Under the pieces are notes generated by a model. The model searched no databases and was not told where the DNA came from. It saw only the letters and a list, made by a program, of their open reading frames with translations. A program made the translations under genes and the position numbers. Positions 1 to 8,971 of a stretch of DNA of 39,427 nucleotides are shown here, one piece after another. Source of the stretch: Spirochaetia bacterium UBA6919 (GTDB lineage: Bacteria; Spirochaetota; UBA6919); the NCBI GenBank assembly GCA_002450905.1, contig DKAT01000064.1, forward strand, positions 1 to 39,427, written 5' to 3'. Numbering within the stretch: the first letter of the stretch is position 1; each line of letters begins with the position of its first letter.

Positions 1-1
1 A

Positions 2-403
2 GCCTATGGAAGACAGGGAGCATATTCTACAAGCCTGTTTCTACCAAAAGATATTATACAGAATGATGCTTCATCTGCTTACGGAACGAATAAAAAAGTG
101 ATTGATATCTTCTATCCAGTAATGAGAACACGAGCTCTGGGATTTATTCCAGGTGGGATTACTATGGCATCAATTTTTGCAAAACTTATGGAACAATCAA
201 ATGTTCAATATGTTGATGTGCCTGAATTAGCTCTTGAAACGCTTATTTGTATTGATAAAAAATTAAAAGGTATTGATGAAAACCCCTTCCCAAGACTTGA
301 TCAACATGAAATGGAGTTTGATTTATGGTTCTTTGAAGTATTAAAACGTCTGAACGATAAGCAAAACGACCAATTTTATTTTAAAAAATGGATAAACAAA
401 TGA
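2..403 (+). CDS. 3' end of an unrecognised protein, cut by the window edge
   Basis: The reading frame is open from base 2 to the TGA at 401-403, giving about 133 residues of the C-terminal part of a protein. A GTG at 98 could start a 101-residue protein, but no Shine-Dalgarno precedes it and the frame stays open and protein-like upstream (AYGRQGAYSTSLFLPK), so I read it as truncated by the window. It contains a glycine-rich stretch LGFIPGGITMASIFAKLMEQ and a charged, aromatic C-terminus ending YFKKWINK. There is no signal peptide or obvious membrane helix in the visible part. I do not recognise the family and assign no function. Confidence 0.6.
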   Translation, partial: AYGRQGAYSTSLFLPKDIIQNDASSAYGTNKKVIDIFYPVMRTRALGFIPGGITMASIFAKLMEQSNVQYVDVPELALETLICIDKKLKGIDENPFPRLDQHEMEFDLWFFEVLKRLNDKQNDQFYFKKWINK

Positions 404-610
404 GACATTCCTCGAGGTTATATGTGTTAAAATGAAACAGGGTGCAATATATTTCGGCATTTATTTATCTCGGAAATCTTGAACCTCTGTTGAAATTATA
501 TTTAAAGCAAGTAGTTATTGATTAGTACTTTTTTTTTATTAGATGGTATATATATTGCACATATAATATTCGATAATTTAAGAATTATTGTTCACAGTTT
601 GGAGGTTATT

Positions 611-1234
611 ATGACTCGTGATATCGAAGACATTTCCTTAAAAATACTCAGAATATTATACCAATTCCATAGAATAGATGATAAAAATGGCTTGACTGAC
701 TTACAATTATTCAATAGATTTGATTTCGTAAATAAAATTGAGGGTGAAAAACAGATTCAACTCGCTCTGAATGAATTAAGTCAATTAAAATTAATCACTA
801 ATAAAATTACAGGAAGCGATAATGTATATTCAATCACTAAAAAGGGCATTAAAAAATACGAAATGCTTAAATATTCAGTAAATACTGACTATGATCAGGG
901 TATCAATGTCTTGGTGCAGGGAGACTGGACTGGAAATAGTGAAAACCATTCTTATCATTACCACATAAATAAAGATGAATCAAAGGAATTCCCTGGTGAT
1001 ACTAAAGAATTTATACAGCATTACAAGGAATTAATCAGTTCTATTGAGGATATTAAAAATATAGTTATACAACAGGAAAATAATACGGGAATTATTGATA
1101 TTCTTGATCACATGGAGAGTATATTGAATATTGATTCATTAGGTTTAAAACAAAAAAGTCCTGTGGAAAATCGTTTTGAAGTCCTCATCGATAAATTGGA
1201 AGAAAAATTGAACCTAAAAAAGGTGGAAAATTAA
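611..1234 (+). CDS. winged-helix-like protein, possible regulator
   Basis: A 207-residue protein. I chose the ATG at 611 because GGAGG at 601-605 precedes it by five bases; the frame is open back to 518, but that stretch is AT-rich and not protein-like. Residues about 5-85 (ISLKILRILYQF, then a QLALNELSQLKLI helix and a YSITKKGIKKYE strand) have the pattern of a winged helix with a final beta-wing, as in small transcriptional regulators. The middle is polar (GDWTGNSENHSYHYHINKDE) and the C-terminal third is predicted helical and charged, possibly a dimerising coiled coil. The next gene, of MsrP type, begins 19 bases downstream and is probably co-transcribed. The regulator role is inference; no target or ligand is visible. 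Confidence 0.6.
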   Translation: MTRDIEDISLKILRILYQFHRIDDKNGLTDLQLFNRFDFVNKIEGEKQIQLALNELSQLKLITNKITGSDNVYSITKKGIKKYEMLKYSVNTDYDQGINVLVQGDWTGNSENHSYHYHINKDESKEFPGDTKEFIQHYKELISSIEDIKNIVIQQENNTGIIDILDHMESILNIDSLGLKQKSPVENRFEVLIDKLEEKLNLKKVEN

Positions 1235-1253
1235 TTTTAAACGGGGTTAGGGT

Positions 1254-2222
1254 ATGTATTTAATTAATAAAAGTGATATTTCTGAATCAGAAGTTACACC
1301 TGAAAAGGATTATATCAATCGAAGAAAATTTATTAAGGAATCATTGATTCTCTCAGCCAGTATTCCGGCTATTTTAGCTTGTGAAAACAAACCCTTAGCT
1401 GAAAAAAAAATCTCTATAAATACTCCATATAAACCAAAATATAATCTAAATAAAAAATACTCTGTAAATATCACTCCAACATCCTATGAATACATCACGT
1501 CCTACAATAACTTCTATGAATTTAGCCAGGATAAGGAGAATGTGAAACATGCTGCAAAAGATTTTAAAACCCGCCCTTGGACTGTACAACTTCTCGGACA
1601 TATAAAAAAAACCCTGACCCTGGATATTGATAAGCTAATTAAATTATATTCACTGGAAGAAAGAATATATCGCTTTCGTTGTGTAGAAAGATGGGCAATG
1701 ATTGTTCCCTGGCTTGGATTCCAGTTATCTCACCTGATAAAGTACGCTGAACCTACCTCAAAAGCTAAATATATCCAATTTGAAAGTTTTTATGATCCAG
1801 AGAAAATGCCTGGAACTAAATCCATTAGCTTGGACTGGCCATATAAAGAGGGTCTAAGGATGGATGAAGCCATGAATCCCCTTGCATTTCTAACCATTGG
1901 ATTATATGGAAAAAAATTACCCCCACAAAATGGTGCACCTGTAAGAATAGTTGTCCCATGGAAATATGGTTTTAAAAATCTCAAATCAATTGTAAAAATC
2001 CGTTTTCTAGATCACCAGCCCAAAACCACCTGGAATACTTTCTATCCAAATGAATATGGATTTTATGCCAATGTGAACCCTACCGTATCACATCCCAGAT
2101 GGTCTCAGGCAAAGGAAAAACGTCTAGGGGAATCAGAGGAGCGAAAAACTCTCCTGTTCAATGGTTATGAAAAAGAAGTCGGTTATTTATATGAGAATAT
2201 GAATTTAAGAAGAAATTACTAA
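1254..2222 (+). CDS. msrP: MsrP/YedY-type molybdopterin sulfoxide reductase catalytic subunit
   Basis: A 322-residue exported oxidoreductase of the sulfite-oxidase fold. In well-studied members it reduces oxidised methionines in periplasmic proteins with a molybdopterin cofactor. The N-terminus carries a twin-arginine signal (RRKFIK at 23-28) followed by a hydrophobic stretch ending AILAC, so the mature protein may also be lipidated at Cys43. The molybdenum-ligand cysteine is Cys143 in RFRCVERWAMIVPWLGF, and later motifs such as NGAPVRIVVPWKYGFK and the C-terminal Asn/Trp-rich region fit the family. The usual membrane haem partner MsrQ is not adjacent: hisS follows after 52 bases. The start has a G-rich leader (ggggttaggg) just upstream. 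Confidence 0.88.
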   Translation: MYLINKSDISESEVTPEKDYINRRKFIKESLILSASIPAILACENKPLAEKKISINTPYKPKYNLNKKYSVNITPTSYEYITSYNNFYEFSQDKENVKHAAKDFKTRPWTVQLLGHIKKTLTLDIDKLIKLYSLEERIYRFRCVERWAMIVPWLGFQLSHLIKYAEPTSKAKYIQFESFYDPEKMPGTKSISLDWPYKEGLRMDEAMNPLAFLTIGLYGKKLPPQNGAPVRIVVPWKYGFKNLKSIVKIRFLDHQPKTTWNTFYPNEYGFYANVNPTVSHPRWSQAKEKRLGESEERKTLLFNGYEKEVGYLYENMNLRRNY

Positions 2223-2274
2223 CCTTGAATCCTGCATTATAAACAATTTTACTATAAAATTATAAGGATACTGA

Positions 2275-3609
2275 ATGGCAAATAAAATTGATGCACGCAA
2301 TTTCAAAGGAACTAGAGATTATTTACCACAAGAGATGATTAAACGCAATGAAATGATTACCATAATTCGTTCTGTCTTTGAAAAATACGGTTTCGTGCCC
2401 CTTGAAACACCAGCAGTAGAATATCTGGATATATTAATGGGAAAATATGGTGAAGAAGGAGATAAACTGATATATAAACTGGATTATAAGGGTGGATCAG
2501 TAGCAGGAATGAAATATGATCTGACTATCCCATTAGCACGTGTAATGACACAGCATAATCATTTAGTCCTCCCTTTCAAAAGATATCAGATCCAACCTGT
2601 TTGGAGAGCAGACCGTCCACAGCCAAATCAAGGACGATACAGAGAGTTTTATCAATGTGATGCAGATATTGTAGGTGTAAATACAATGATAGCGGATGCA
2701 GAAATTATTAATATGATTCACCAAATCCTTTCCCAGTTGGATATCGGACGTTTTGTTATTCGGATTAATCATCGAAAAATCTTAAGTGGAATCACCGCTT
2801 TTGTTGGATTGCCAAAAAATAAAGAAATCGATTTATGTCGTGGTATTGATAAACTGGACAAAATTGGAAGGGAAGGAGTCTTAAAAGAGTTATCTGATCA
2901 AGGTTTCAAAGAGGATGAAATACATAAAATATTTGATATTTTGGCAATCGAGGGAGATATCCATAAAGTCTTGACAGAACTAAAAAATATATTTAAAAAT
3001 AATGAAATTGGTTTACAAGGAGTTATAGATTTAGAAAACATCATCGAATATTTAAAAAATCTTGGTACCCCTCTAGAAAATATAAAATTGGATCTATATC
3101 TAGCACGAGGTCTGGACTATTATACTGGAGCTATTTACGAATCATCATCCCTTGATCTACCCCACATTGGTAGTCTCACAGGAGGTGGACGATATGACCA
3201 CTTAATCCAGTCGTTGGGTGGTAATGATTATCCAGCAGTTGGAACGACAATTGGATTGGACAGAATAGCGACGGTATTGTCCCAGCAAAACAAGATTACA
3301 GAAAAAGATTCTCTCACCAATGTATTGGTTACAATATTTGATGAAACTTCAGTAAAAAAAAGTATGGAAATATGTTCTCTATTAAGAAAAAATGATATCA
3401 AAACAGAAATTTATTATGAAATAACTAAAATGAAAAAACAATTTAATTATGCTGATAAAAAGAAAATACCCTATGTAGTTATTCTGGGTCCAGAAGAAAT
3501 GACAACACAGAAAATATCTATTAAAGATATGTCAAAGGGTTCTCAAGAACAAATAAATCAAGATGAATTGATAACTTATTTAAATAACAAATTAGGTAAA
3601 AATCCTTGA
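2275..3609 (+). CDS. hisS: histidyl-tRNA synthetase
   Basis: A 444-residue class II aminoacyl-tRNA synthetase that charges tRNA-His in the cytoplasm. It starts with the typical GTRDYLP, carries motif 2 around FKRYQIQPVWRADRP and GRYREFYQCDADIVG, the histidine-specific ARGLDYYTGAIYE loop, and motif 3 in GGGRYDHLI with VGTTIGLDRI. The last ~100 residues (VLVTIFDE to the end) form the alpha/beta anticodon-binding domain. The length is normal for the short bacterial/archaeal type. The stop overlaps the TTG start of thiD by four bases, so the two are probably translationally coupled. The start ATG follows a weak AAGGATACTG leader. Confidence 0.97.
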   Translation: MANKIDARNFKGTRDYLPQEMIKRNEMITIIRSVFEKYGFVPLETPAVEYLDILMGKYGEEGDKLIYKLDYKGGSVAGMKYDLTIPLARVMTQHNHLVLPFKRYQIQPVWRADRPQPNQGRYREFYQCDADIVGVNTMIADAEIINMIHQILSQLDIGRFVIRINHRKILSGITAFVGLPKNKEIDLCRGIDKLDKIGREGVLKELSDQGFKEDEIHKIFDILAIEGDIHKVLTELKNIFKNNEIGLQGVIDLENIIEYLKNLGTPLENIKLDLYLARGLDYYTGAIYESSSLDLPHIGSLTGGGRYDHLIQSLGGNDYPAVGTTIGLDRIATVLSQQNKITEKDSLTNVLVTIFDETSVKKSMEICSLLRKNDIKTEIYYEITKMKKQFNYADKKKIPYVVILGPEEMTTQKISIKDMSKGSQEQINQDELITYLNNKLGKNP

Positions 3610-4391
3610 AATCTGTATTAACTATAGCTGGATCCGATAGTGGTGGAGGAGCAGGGATCCAGGGTGATTTAAAAATCTTTTCTGCTCTAGGTTTATATGG
3701 AACGACAGTCATCACGGCAATAACAGCTCAAAATACCCAAAAAATTACCTCCATTTATGGAATCCCGTCAAGTATTGTTAAAGATCAATTGGATGCAGTC
3801 CTTGAAGATTTTAATATCTCCTCTGGCAAAATTGGTATGGTATACAATCAGGATATTATTGAAATTCTCATTGAACATCTAAAAAATAATAAATCCTTTC
3901 CTGTTGTGTTAGACCCTATGATCATTTCGTCTACAGGCACCACACTCATTTCAGAATCAGCAATTACTCTAATGAAAAATGATTTATTTCCACTGGTGGA
4001 TCTTGTTACCCCAAATATTCCTGAGATGGAAATCTATATCGATCAGAAAATATTAACATTAGATGATATGAAACAATCTGTAGAAATATTTTTTGATAAA
4101 ATACATACTCCAGTTCTATTAAAAGGTGGTCACAGACAGGAAGATCCAACCGATATATATTTTGATGGTAGGAAGTTAAAGCTTTATTCCGAAAAAAAAA
4201 TTGATGTACATGAAACCCATGGTACAGGATGTGCTTTATCTTCAGCCATTATAAGTTATATTGCTCTTGGTGAAACCATGGAACAGGCAATTTTACTGGC
4301 AAAAGATTTTGTGACAAAATCTCTTAAAACTTCTTTAAAAATTGGTAAAGGTCTCTATTCTCTAAACTGCTTTAAATCTGTTAATGATTAA
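3606..4391 (+). CDS. thiD: hydroxymethylpyrimidine/phosphomethylpyrimidine kinase
   Basis: A 261-residue ribokinase-fold enzyme that phosphorylates HMP and HMP-P for thiamine synthesis. The N-terminus VLTIAGSDSGGGAGIQGDLK and AITAQNTQ are the ThiD substrate-binding signature. DPMIISSTG and VTPNIPE follow, and ETHGTGCALSSAI near residue 205 contains the anion hole and catalytic Cys/Asp region. The start is TTG at 3606, inside the hisS stop (TTGA overlap), so its expression depends on the hisS transcript. No TPP riboswitch is visible upstream and no other thiamine gene is in the window, so pyridoxal-type kinase activity cannot be excluded. Confidence 0.93.
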   Translation: MKSVLTIAGSDSGGGAGIQGDLKIFSALGLYGTTVITAITAQNTQKITSIYGIPSSIVKDQLDAVLEDFNISSGKIGMVYNQDIIEILIEHLKNNKSFPVVLDPMIISSTGTTLISESAITLMKNDLFPLVDLVTPNIPEMEIYIDQKILTLDDMKQSVEIFFDKIHTPVLLKGGHRQEDPTDIYFDGRKLKLYSEKKIDVHETHGTGCALSSAIISYIALGETMEQAILLAKDFVTKSLKTSLKIGKGLYSLNCFKSVND

Positions 4392-4698
4392 GATAATAAA
4401 GAGATTGCTGAAATATTTTACAATTTATTAATAGTTTATACTCTGTATTCAATTGAAAAAAATAATCTAAATATAGTACTTTAAATTTACAAATTATTAT
4501 ATCCCTGTTGTTTAATGTAATCAATATCGGAACTGAAAATTTTGATTCCGATATTGTTGAGATCGTTTATCTAAACTTGTGAATAATGATATCTAACTTG
4601 AGTCAAGTATTGTTTATTTGATTGTAAGTGAAATAGGTATATATTATAAGATTTATTATTAGGTCAAAAGTTTTTTAAAGAAAGGAATTATACTAGAA
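4392..4698. other. convergent intergenic region between thiD and a receiver gene
   Basis: 307 bases of AT-rich sequence between two gene 3' ends. I see no open frame of note. The only clear structure is the 27-bp palindromic element described separately at 4522-4556. There is no classic GC-stem/T-run terminator. Confidence 0.5.
4522..4556 (-). repeat. dispersed palindromic element, copy 1
   Basis: An inverted repeat with 11-bp perfect arms (CAATATCGGAA and its complement) around a 13-nt centre that contains AAAATTTT. The central 27 bases (4526-4552) are identical, in reverse complement, to 16984-17010. It is not followed by a T-run on either strand, so a simple intrinsic terminator is unlikely. 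Confidence 0.75.
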
Positions 4699-5079
4699 TT
4701 ATTTTAAACCGAGTATCTCTCCGGCTCTTTCTGTGATAATATCTGGGTCAAAGGGCTTTGTCATATAATCATCTGCACCAACTTCCTTTCCCTTCTTCTT
4801 ATCGACTTCCTGACCCTTTGCCGATAATATGATTATATAGACATTTTTGACTTGTAATTCTTTTTTTACAGTCTGACAAACATCAAAACCGTTCATCTCA
4901 GGCATCATCACATCAAGAAAAACTAGATCAGGGATTTCAGACTGGATAATATCGAGTGCCTGTTTACCATTTGAGGCTGAAATGATTTTAACTCCTTTTT
5001 TTTCATAGGGTTCCAGTGTTTGTTCAAGAAGGAGTCGTATATACGATTCATCATCTACGATCAATATTTTTTTATTCAT
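4699..5079 (-). CDS. stand-alone receiver-domain response regulator
   Basis: A 126-residue CheY-like protein with no output domain. It has the acidic pair in ILIVDDESYIR, the phospho-acceptor Asp in LVFLDVMMPEMNGFDV, the Ser/Thr position in IIILSAKG, and the conserved Lys in YMTKPFDPD. I start it at the ATG 5077-5079: the frame extends four codons upstream to a TTG, but the GGAG of the ribosome-binding site lies inside that extension, seven bases before this ATG. It is downstream of, and co-oriented with, the hybrid kinase and lipoprotein genes, so it is a likely phosphotransfer target of that kinase. It probably signals by protein-protein contact. Confidence 0.92.
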   Translation of the reverse strand: MNKKILIVDDESYIRLLLEQTLEPYEKKGVKIISASNGKQALDIIQSEIPDLVFLDVMMPEMNGFDVCQTVKKELQVKNVYIIILSAKGQEVDKKKGKEVGADDYMTKPFDPDIITERAGEILGLK

Positions 5080-5114
5080 TTTGGTCTCCAAACTTGTTTA
5101 TTGAGTCATTTGAA

Positions 5115-5332
5115 TTATTGTAAAGGGGTTTTCTCTGACTGCTGCCACTTCCTGATCAATTCATACAGTCTATGATCTGATCCGACATCATTCCAGGGTG
5201 TTTCAAAGAAGTATTTACTAAAGCATCCCTTTTTATAAGTTTATTTACGATATCCAGCATAATTAATAGAGATTCAGAAATATACATAATTTCATATACA
5301 GTTATGATTTTCTTTAGATTGAAATTAATCAT
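5115..5332 (-). pseudogene. possible frameshifted small gene between the kinase and the receiver
   Basis: On the minus strand an ATG at 5332, five bases after the kinase stop and behind GGAGAGG, opens a 58-codon frame to 5156. A second frame, open from 5240 to the TAA at 5115-5117, has no start but reads like protein (FFETPWNDVGSDHRLYELIR). The frames differ by one base. A single extra A in the A-run at 5230-5234 would join them into a roughly 72-residue protein that fills the gap to the receiver gene. I do not recognise the product. It could be a decayed gene, a sequencing indel, a slippage site, or two chance frames. Confidence 0.35.
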
Positions 5333-5337
5333 CTTAT

Positions 5338-7497
5338 TTAAACCTCTCCCAGAAGGAGAAAGAATATATTCTCAAGGCCTTTTTCTTGTTTTATTGTACT
5401 AATGAGTTTATAGCTGTCCTGTAATGTAGCATCAGCAACAACCATATCGGGTAAAAATGATTTTACTGTATTAAAAGTGTTTTCCAGGTTGCTGGATCTT
5501 ATAATCTGAAATCCCTGCTTTGCTAATAAATCATTTAATTTATTTGCCAGTTCTTCATTGTCAACAAACAGAAGAACACGGTTATGAATAGATTGCCGAG
5601 AAGTGAGAGTGTTGACCTCTTTGAGAAGGGTATCAATATTAATAGGTTTCGTGAAATATCGATCCACACCAAGATTATAACCTCTTTCAGGGTCTTCAAC
5701 AATGGATAGAATTACAATTGGAATATTATAAGTTTGTTTATCCTTTTTCAGAACGAGAGCTACATCAAAACCATTCATTTCAGGCATCATCACATCAAGG
5801 ATAATGAGATCAGGCTTATAATTTTGAGCTATGGTAACACCTTCTTTGCCATTGTCAGCTTCGATGATTTTATATCCTTCTTCAGAAAGCTCCTGGCGTA
5901 GATATTCCCTGATGTGTTTGTCATCATCGATAACCAAAATTGTTTTTTGGTCATTATTTATAGAATCTGAGGAGGAGACTATATGCTCTCTAATATTTTT
6001 TGCCATGGACTCTAAATTTTTAAGTGTAATTTTATTGCTGGCAATATTAAGAGAGAATGAAAACGTACTTCCTTCCCCCAATATACTTTCTACCCATAGC
6101 TTTCCACGGTGGTGTTCTATAATTTGCTTGCAGATTGGTAATCCAAGCCCTGTTCCCTTTGGTTTGTCTGTGAGAGTATCACCGACTTGTTTAAACTTCT
6201 CAAATACTTTTGGTTGGTCTTCAGGTGCTATCCCAATACCTGTATCAATTATTTGAACTATTATTTCTTTATCTACTTGTTTTGCAGAACAGGTGATAGA
6301 ACCTTTATTTGTGAATTTTATTGCATTGGAAAGAAGATTTATCAAAAGTTGAATTAGACGATCTCTGTCACCATAGATTTCGGGGAGTTCTTTATTGTAA
6401 TTTTTGATGAGTTCAATATTTTTTTCCTGGAAGAGAGTAGCAGTTGCCATAATAGCATGTTCAATAATAAAATATATCGAGTTCGGTTTCATCTGCCATT
6501 CAATCCGTCCTGCTTCCATTTTTGAAATATCGAGAACATCATTGATGAGGTTTGTGAGACGATTTCCTTCAGAAAGGATGATTTGGATATTATGTTCAAT
6601 TTGTTCGGATTTTTTTTTATTCTCTGCCGTTGGGGACACAATTTGTTCTTCCATGAGTTCTTTGAATTTCCGGCTGATAATTTTTATAAATCCCAGTACA
6701 GAAGTTAATGGCGTTCTTAGTTCGTGGGAAACAGTGGATAGAAAATCAGTTTTAACTTTGTCCATCTGTAATAACTTATTATTTGCCTGTTCCAGATCAA
6801 GTGTTCGTTGTTTTACCTTATATTCAAGGGTTTCTGTATTGTATTTAATTGTTTTTGCCATCTGATTAAAGGTTTCACCAAGTTGTTTGAACTCATCCTG
6901 ACGATTTTCTTGAATTTCAATGTTATAATTACCTAAACTAATTTGTGTTGAAGCATGGATGAGATTTTTTATTGGTTGAGTTATTTTATTACTGAAAAAC
7001 ATTGTAACAACGATCAGTCCAAGCATTGCTACTATCAGTGAGATTATAACTGCATTAAGAACCTTTTCCTGGATTTCTTTTATAAGATCATAATTTGATA
7101 ACATGCTTAAAGACTTGTCTTGGGGCAGGATAATACTTAGAAATGCTGGGTCATTCTTAAATTCATCTTCGATTTTTTTATGAAGCTCCTTTGGATTAGT
7201 AGAAACTAGAATAGAACCATTCTTATCTGTTATCCAAACATTTTTAATCTGTTGTGTTCTGGCAAAATTGTCTATAATATTAAGGATCATGACATAGTTT
7301 TGTTCTAAAAGGGGGAGTGATATAAGTTTTTCAATATTATTAAGGGCTTGTTTATTTTTTGAATCAATGAAGTGTTTGATAACGCCATTATTAATAAATA
7401 TATACATTGAAGTTAAAGAAATCGCTACGAATAATACCGAACCGAGGGTAAGTATGAGAATCTGTCTGTAGAGAGTTGAAAAGAAGATTTTTTTCAT
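5338..7497 (-). CDS. membrane hybrid histidine kinase with two receiver-like domains
   Basis: A 719-residue sensor. TM1 is about residues 12-35, an extracytoplasmic sensor about 36-145, TM2 about 147-168, HAMP about 169-222, then a short coiled coil. The HisKA phospho-acceptor is His258 in STVSHELRTPL. The ATPase has LLSNAIKFTN, DTGIGI and GTGLGLPICKQ. A receiver follows (ILVIDDDKHIREY; DLIILDVMMPEMNGF; conserved Lys in RYFTKPIN). The last ~80 residues look like the start of a second receiver that lacks the usual acidic pair (LLFVDNEE) and ends early (FFLLLGEV). The ATG overlaps the stop of the upstream lipoprotein gene by one base (TAATG), suggesting coupled expression and shared signalling. 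Confidence 0.93.
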   Translation of the reverse strand: MKKIFFSTLYRQILILTLGSVLFVAISLTSMYIFINNGVIKHFIDSKNKQALNNIEKLISLPLLEQNYVMILNIIDNFARTQQIKNVWITDKNGSILVSTNPKELHKKIEDEFKNDPAFLSIILPQDKSLSMLSNYDLIKEIQEKVLNAVIISLIVAMLGLIVVTMFFSNKITQPIKNLIHASTQISLGNYNIEIQENRQDEFKQLGETFNQMAKTIKYNTETLEYKVKQRTLDLEQANNKLLQMDKVKTDFLSTVSHELRTPLTSVLGFIKIISRKFKELMEEQIVSPTAENKKKSEQIEHNIQIILSEGNRLTNLINDVLDISKMEAGRIEWQMKPNSIYFIIEHAIMATATLFQEKNIELIKNYNKELPEIYGDRDRLIQLLINLLSNAIKFTNKGSITCSAKQVDKEIIVQIIDTGIGIAPEDQPKVFEKFKQVGDTLTDKPKGTGLGLPICKQIIEHHRGKLWVESILGEGSTFSFSLNIASNKITLKNLESMAKNIREHIVSSSDSINNDQKTILVIDDDKHIREYLRQELSEEGYKIIEADNGKEGVTIAQNYKPDLIILDVMMPEMNGFDVALVLKKDKQTYNIPIVILSIVEDPERGYNLGVDRYFTKPINIDTLLKEVNTLTSRQSIHNRVLLFVDNEELANKLNDLLAKQGFQIIRSSNLENTFNTVKSFLPDMVVADATLQDSYKLISTIKQEKGLENIFFLLLGEV

Positions 7498-8597
7498 TAT
7501 TTTCCTCTTATTTTAAGCCATATTTCATTATACTTTTTTTCAAATTCCTCACTTAGTGGTTGATTTAGAATAAATGTTTTGAAGAATTTTGGATTATTGA
7601 GGTGGAATTTGATAATTTCTTCCGGAGTAAGATAACGACTTGAAAAAATGTTCCCTGGGCTGCACTCAGCTGCCTTTCCAGCTAGTGCGGTATTCTCAGG
7701 ACGAAGTGCATATTCAATAAAATCATGAGCAAGATCTATTTTCTCCTTTGTATCAGCATTTTTTGTGAGTAACCAATTATCAATCCAGACCAGAGCCCCT
7801 TCATCAGGGATAGTCATTGCCCATTTACCGCCTTTCTTTGTATAGCGAGATATACCAATTCCCCAATCAGTTCCTACATCGATTTTACCATAATCTTCAT
7901 CCCGTAATCCGTCACCCCAGAAGCTTAATACTTGATTTTGACAGAGTTCTGTTAATTTCTTTTGAACGAGGGAAAGTTGTTTTTCATTGAGATGAAATAA
8001 ATCCTTTACAGGTAATTTAAGATAAAGTGCTGTCATATAGATATTATAAACACCATAATCTCCTGTGATTGAGACTCTTTTAGAATATTTAGTATCCCAA
8101 AGAACCGCATAGGATTTTGGAGTCATCATTTTATTTTGATTATAAGCCAGTGCATAAGCTCCAAAGACGAATGGAATCGCATAAGTTTTATTATTTATTA
8201 TGGCAAAGTCTTTTTCGCTCTCAATAATTTGTGGAAAGATTTGGTTAAGATTCTTGATTCGATTTGCATAAATGGGCTGGATTAGATTTCTACGGTAGAG
8301 AGATTGGATAAGGTCTATAGATGGGGTAATGAGATGTACACCTTTATTTTCTATTGCATCAATAAAAGATTCTAAACCTGTTGTGTGTGTAATTTGAACA
8401 TCTACATCAATATTTTTCTTTTCTAATATATATTTCTTAAAATCTTTAACCCAAGGTTCTACATATCCCTGCCAGATGTGAACCTTTAACACAAGCTTCT
8501 TAGTATCTTTTACTGGATTATCCTGAACATTTTTCTGTTTCTGATTACATGACTGAGAAATAAACAAAATACACCCTAAAAGAATCAAGTGTTTCAT
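7497..8597 (-). CDS. PotD-like extracellular solute-binding lipoprotein
   Basis: A 366-residue exported protein with an N-terminal hydrophobic segment ending FISQSCNQK, a relaxed spirochaete-type lipobox with Cys17. The mature part resembles the spermidine/putrescine-type binding protein family: HIWQGYVEPWVKDF at the start, ITPSIDLIQSLYRRNLIQPI, AIPFVFGAYALAYN, then WIDNWLLTKNA and FIEYALRPENTALAGKAAECSPGN near the end. There are no ABC permease or ATPase genes beside it. It is instead joined by a one-base overlap to a hybrid kinase. I infer that it presents a ligand to the kinase sensor rather than feeding a transporter. The ligand is unknown. Confidence 0.85.
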   Translation of the reverse strand: MKHLILLGCILFISQSCNQKQKNVQDNPVKDTKKLVLKVHIWQGYVEPWVKDFKKYILEKKNIDVDVQITHTTGLESFIDAIENKGVHLITPSIDLIQSLYRRNLIQPIYANRIKNLNQIFPQIIESEKDFAIINNKTYAIPFVFGAYALAYNQNKMMTPKSYAVLWDTKYSKRVSITGDYGVYNIYMTALYLKLPVKDLFHLNEKQLSLVQKKLTELCQNQVLSFWGDGLRDEDYGKIDVGTDWGIGISRYTKKGGKWAMTIPDEGALVWIDNWLLTKNADTKEKIDLAHDFIEYALRPENTALAGKAAECSPGNIFSSRYLTPEEIIKFHLNNPKFFKTFILNQPLSEEFEKKYNEIWLKIRGK

Positions 8598-8971
8598 TAG
8601 AATGGTCTCCGTGAAATCAAATTAATTGTACATATCTAAAATAACTAAATTAATACCTTAGTCAAAACATTATTCTTATAGAATTATTAGATAAACTATT
8701 TATAGAGAAGAATTGAGGGAAACAAATTTTGGATTACAATATCAGCCACGAGATTGTATATATTATTTATATATAGACTCATTTACAAATAAGCTATATA
8801 TTACGGTTATACTGCATGTCGATTTGAAGCCGGACTCCAATCAATTGAACCATTTTATTGGATAGATCATACATACTCTTACCCTCAGGGACATCAGCCA
8901 TTATCTGTTAACCACTATCAGATTTAATTCTAATTTAACAAATCCATCTATCAAAGGAAGTTAAATTAATA
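8598..8971. other. divergent intergenic region
   Basis: 374 AT-rich bases between two divergent genes; it must hold both promoters but I cannot fix their positions. Part of it (8793-8927) looks like decayed coding sequence and is listed separately. AAAGGAAG at 8955-8962 is the likely ribosome-binding site of the gene at 8972. Confidence 0.5.
8793..8927 (+). pseudogene. start-less open frame, possible remnant gene
   Basis: The frame is open for 44 codons between TAA 8790-8792 and TAA 8925-8927. Its composition is unlike the surrounding AT-rich spacer: it reads YGYTACRFEAGLQSIEPFYW and then WIDHTYSYPQGHQPLS, rich in Gly, Pro, Tyr and His. There is no in-frame ATG, GTG or TTG with a ribosome-binding site. 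I do not recognise a family. It could be a gene relic or chance. Confidence 0.25.

Noticed and set aside
2223..2274. TPP riboswitch for thiD
   Set aside because: The hisS leader is only 52 bases and shows no THI-box features; thiD has no own leader.
4522..4556. Intrinsic terminator of thiD
   Set aside because: The stem is AT-rich and no T-run follows on either strand.
5831..6865. Two plus-strand frames of 141 and 153 codons
   Set aside because: Both are antisense to the receiver and kinase domains of the hybrid kinase and have no family features.
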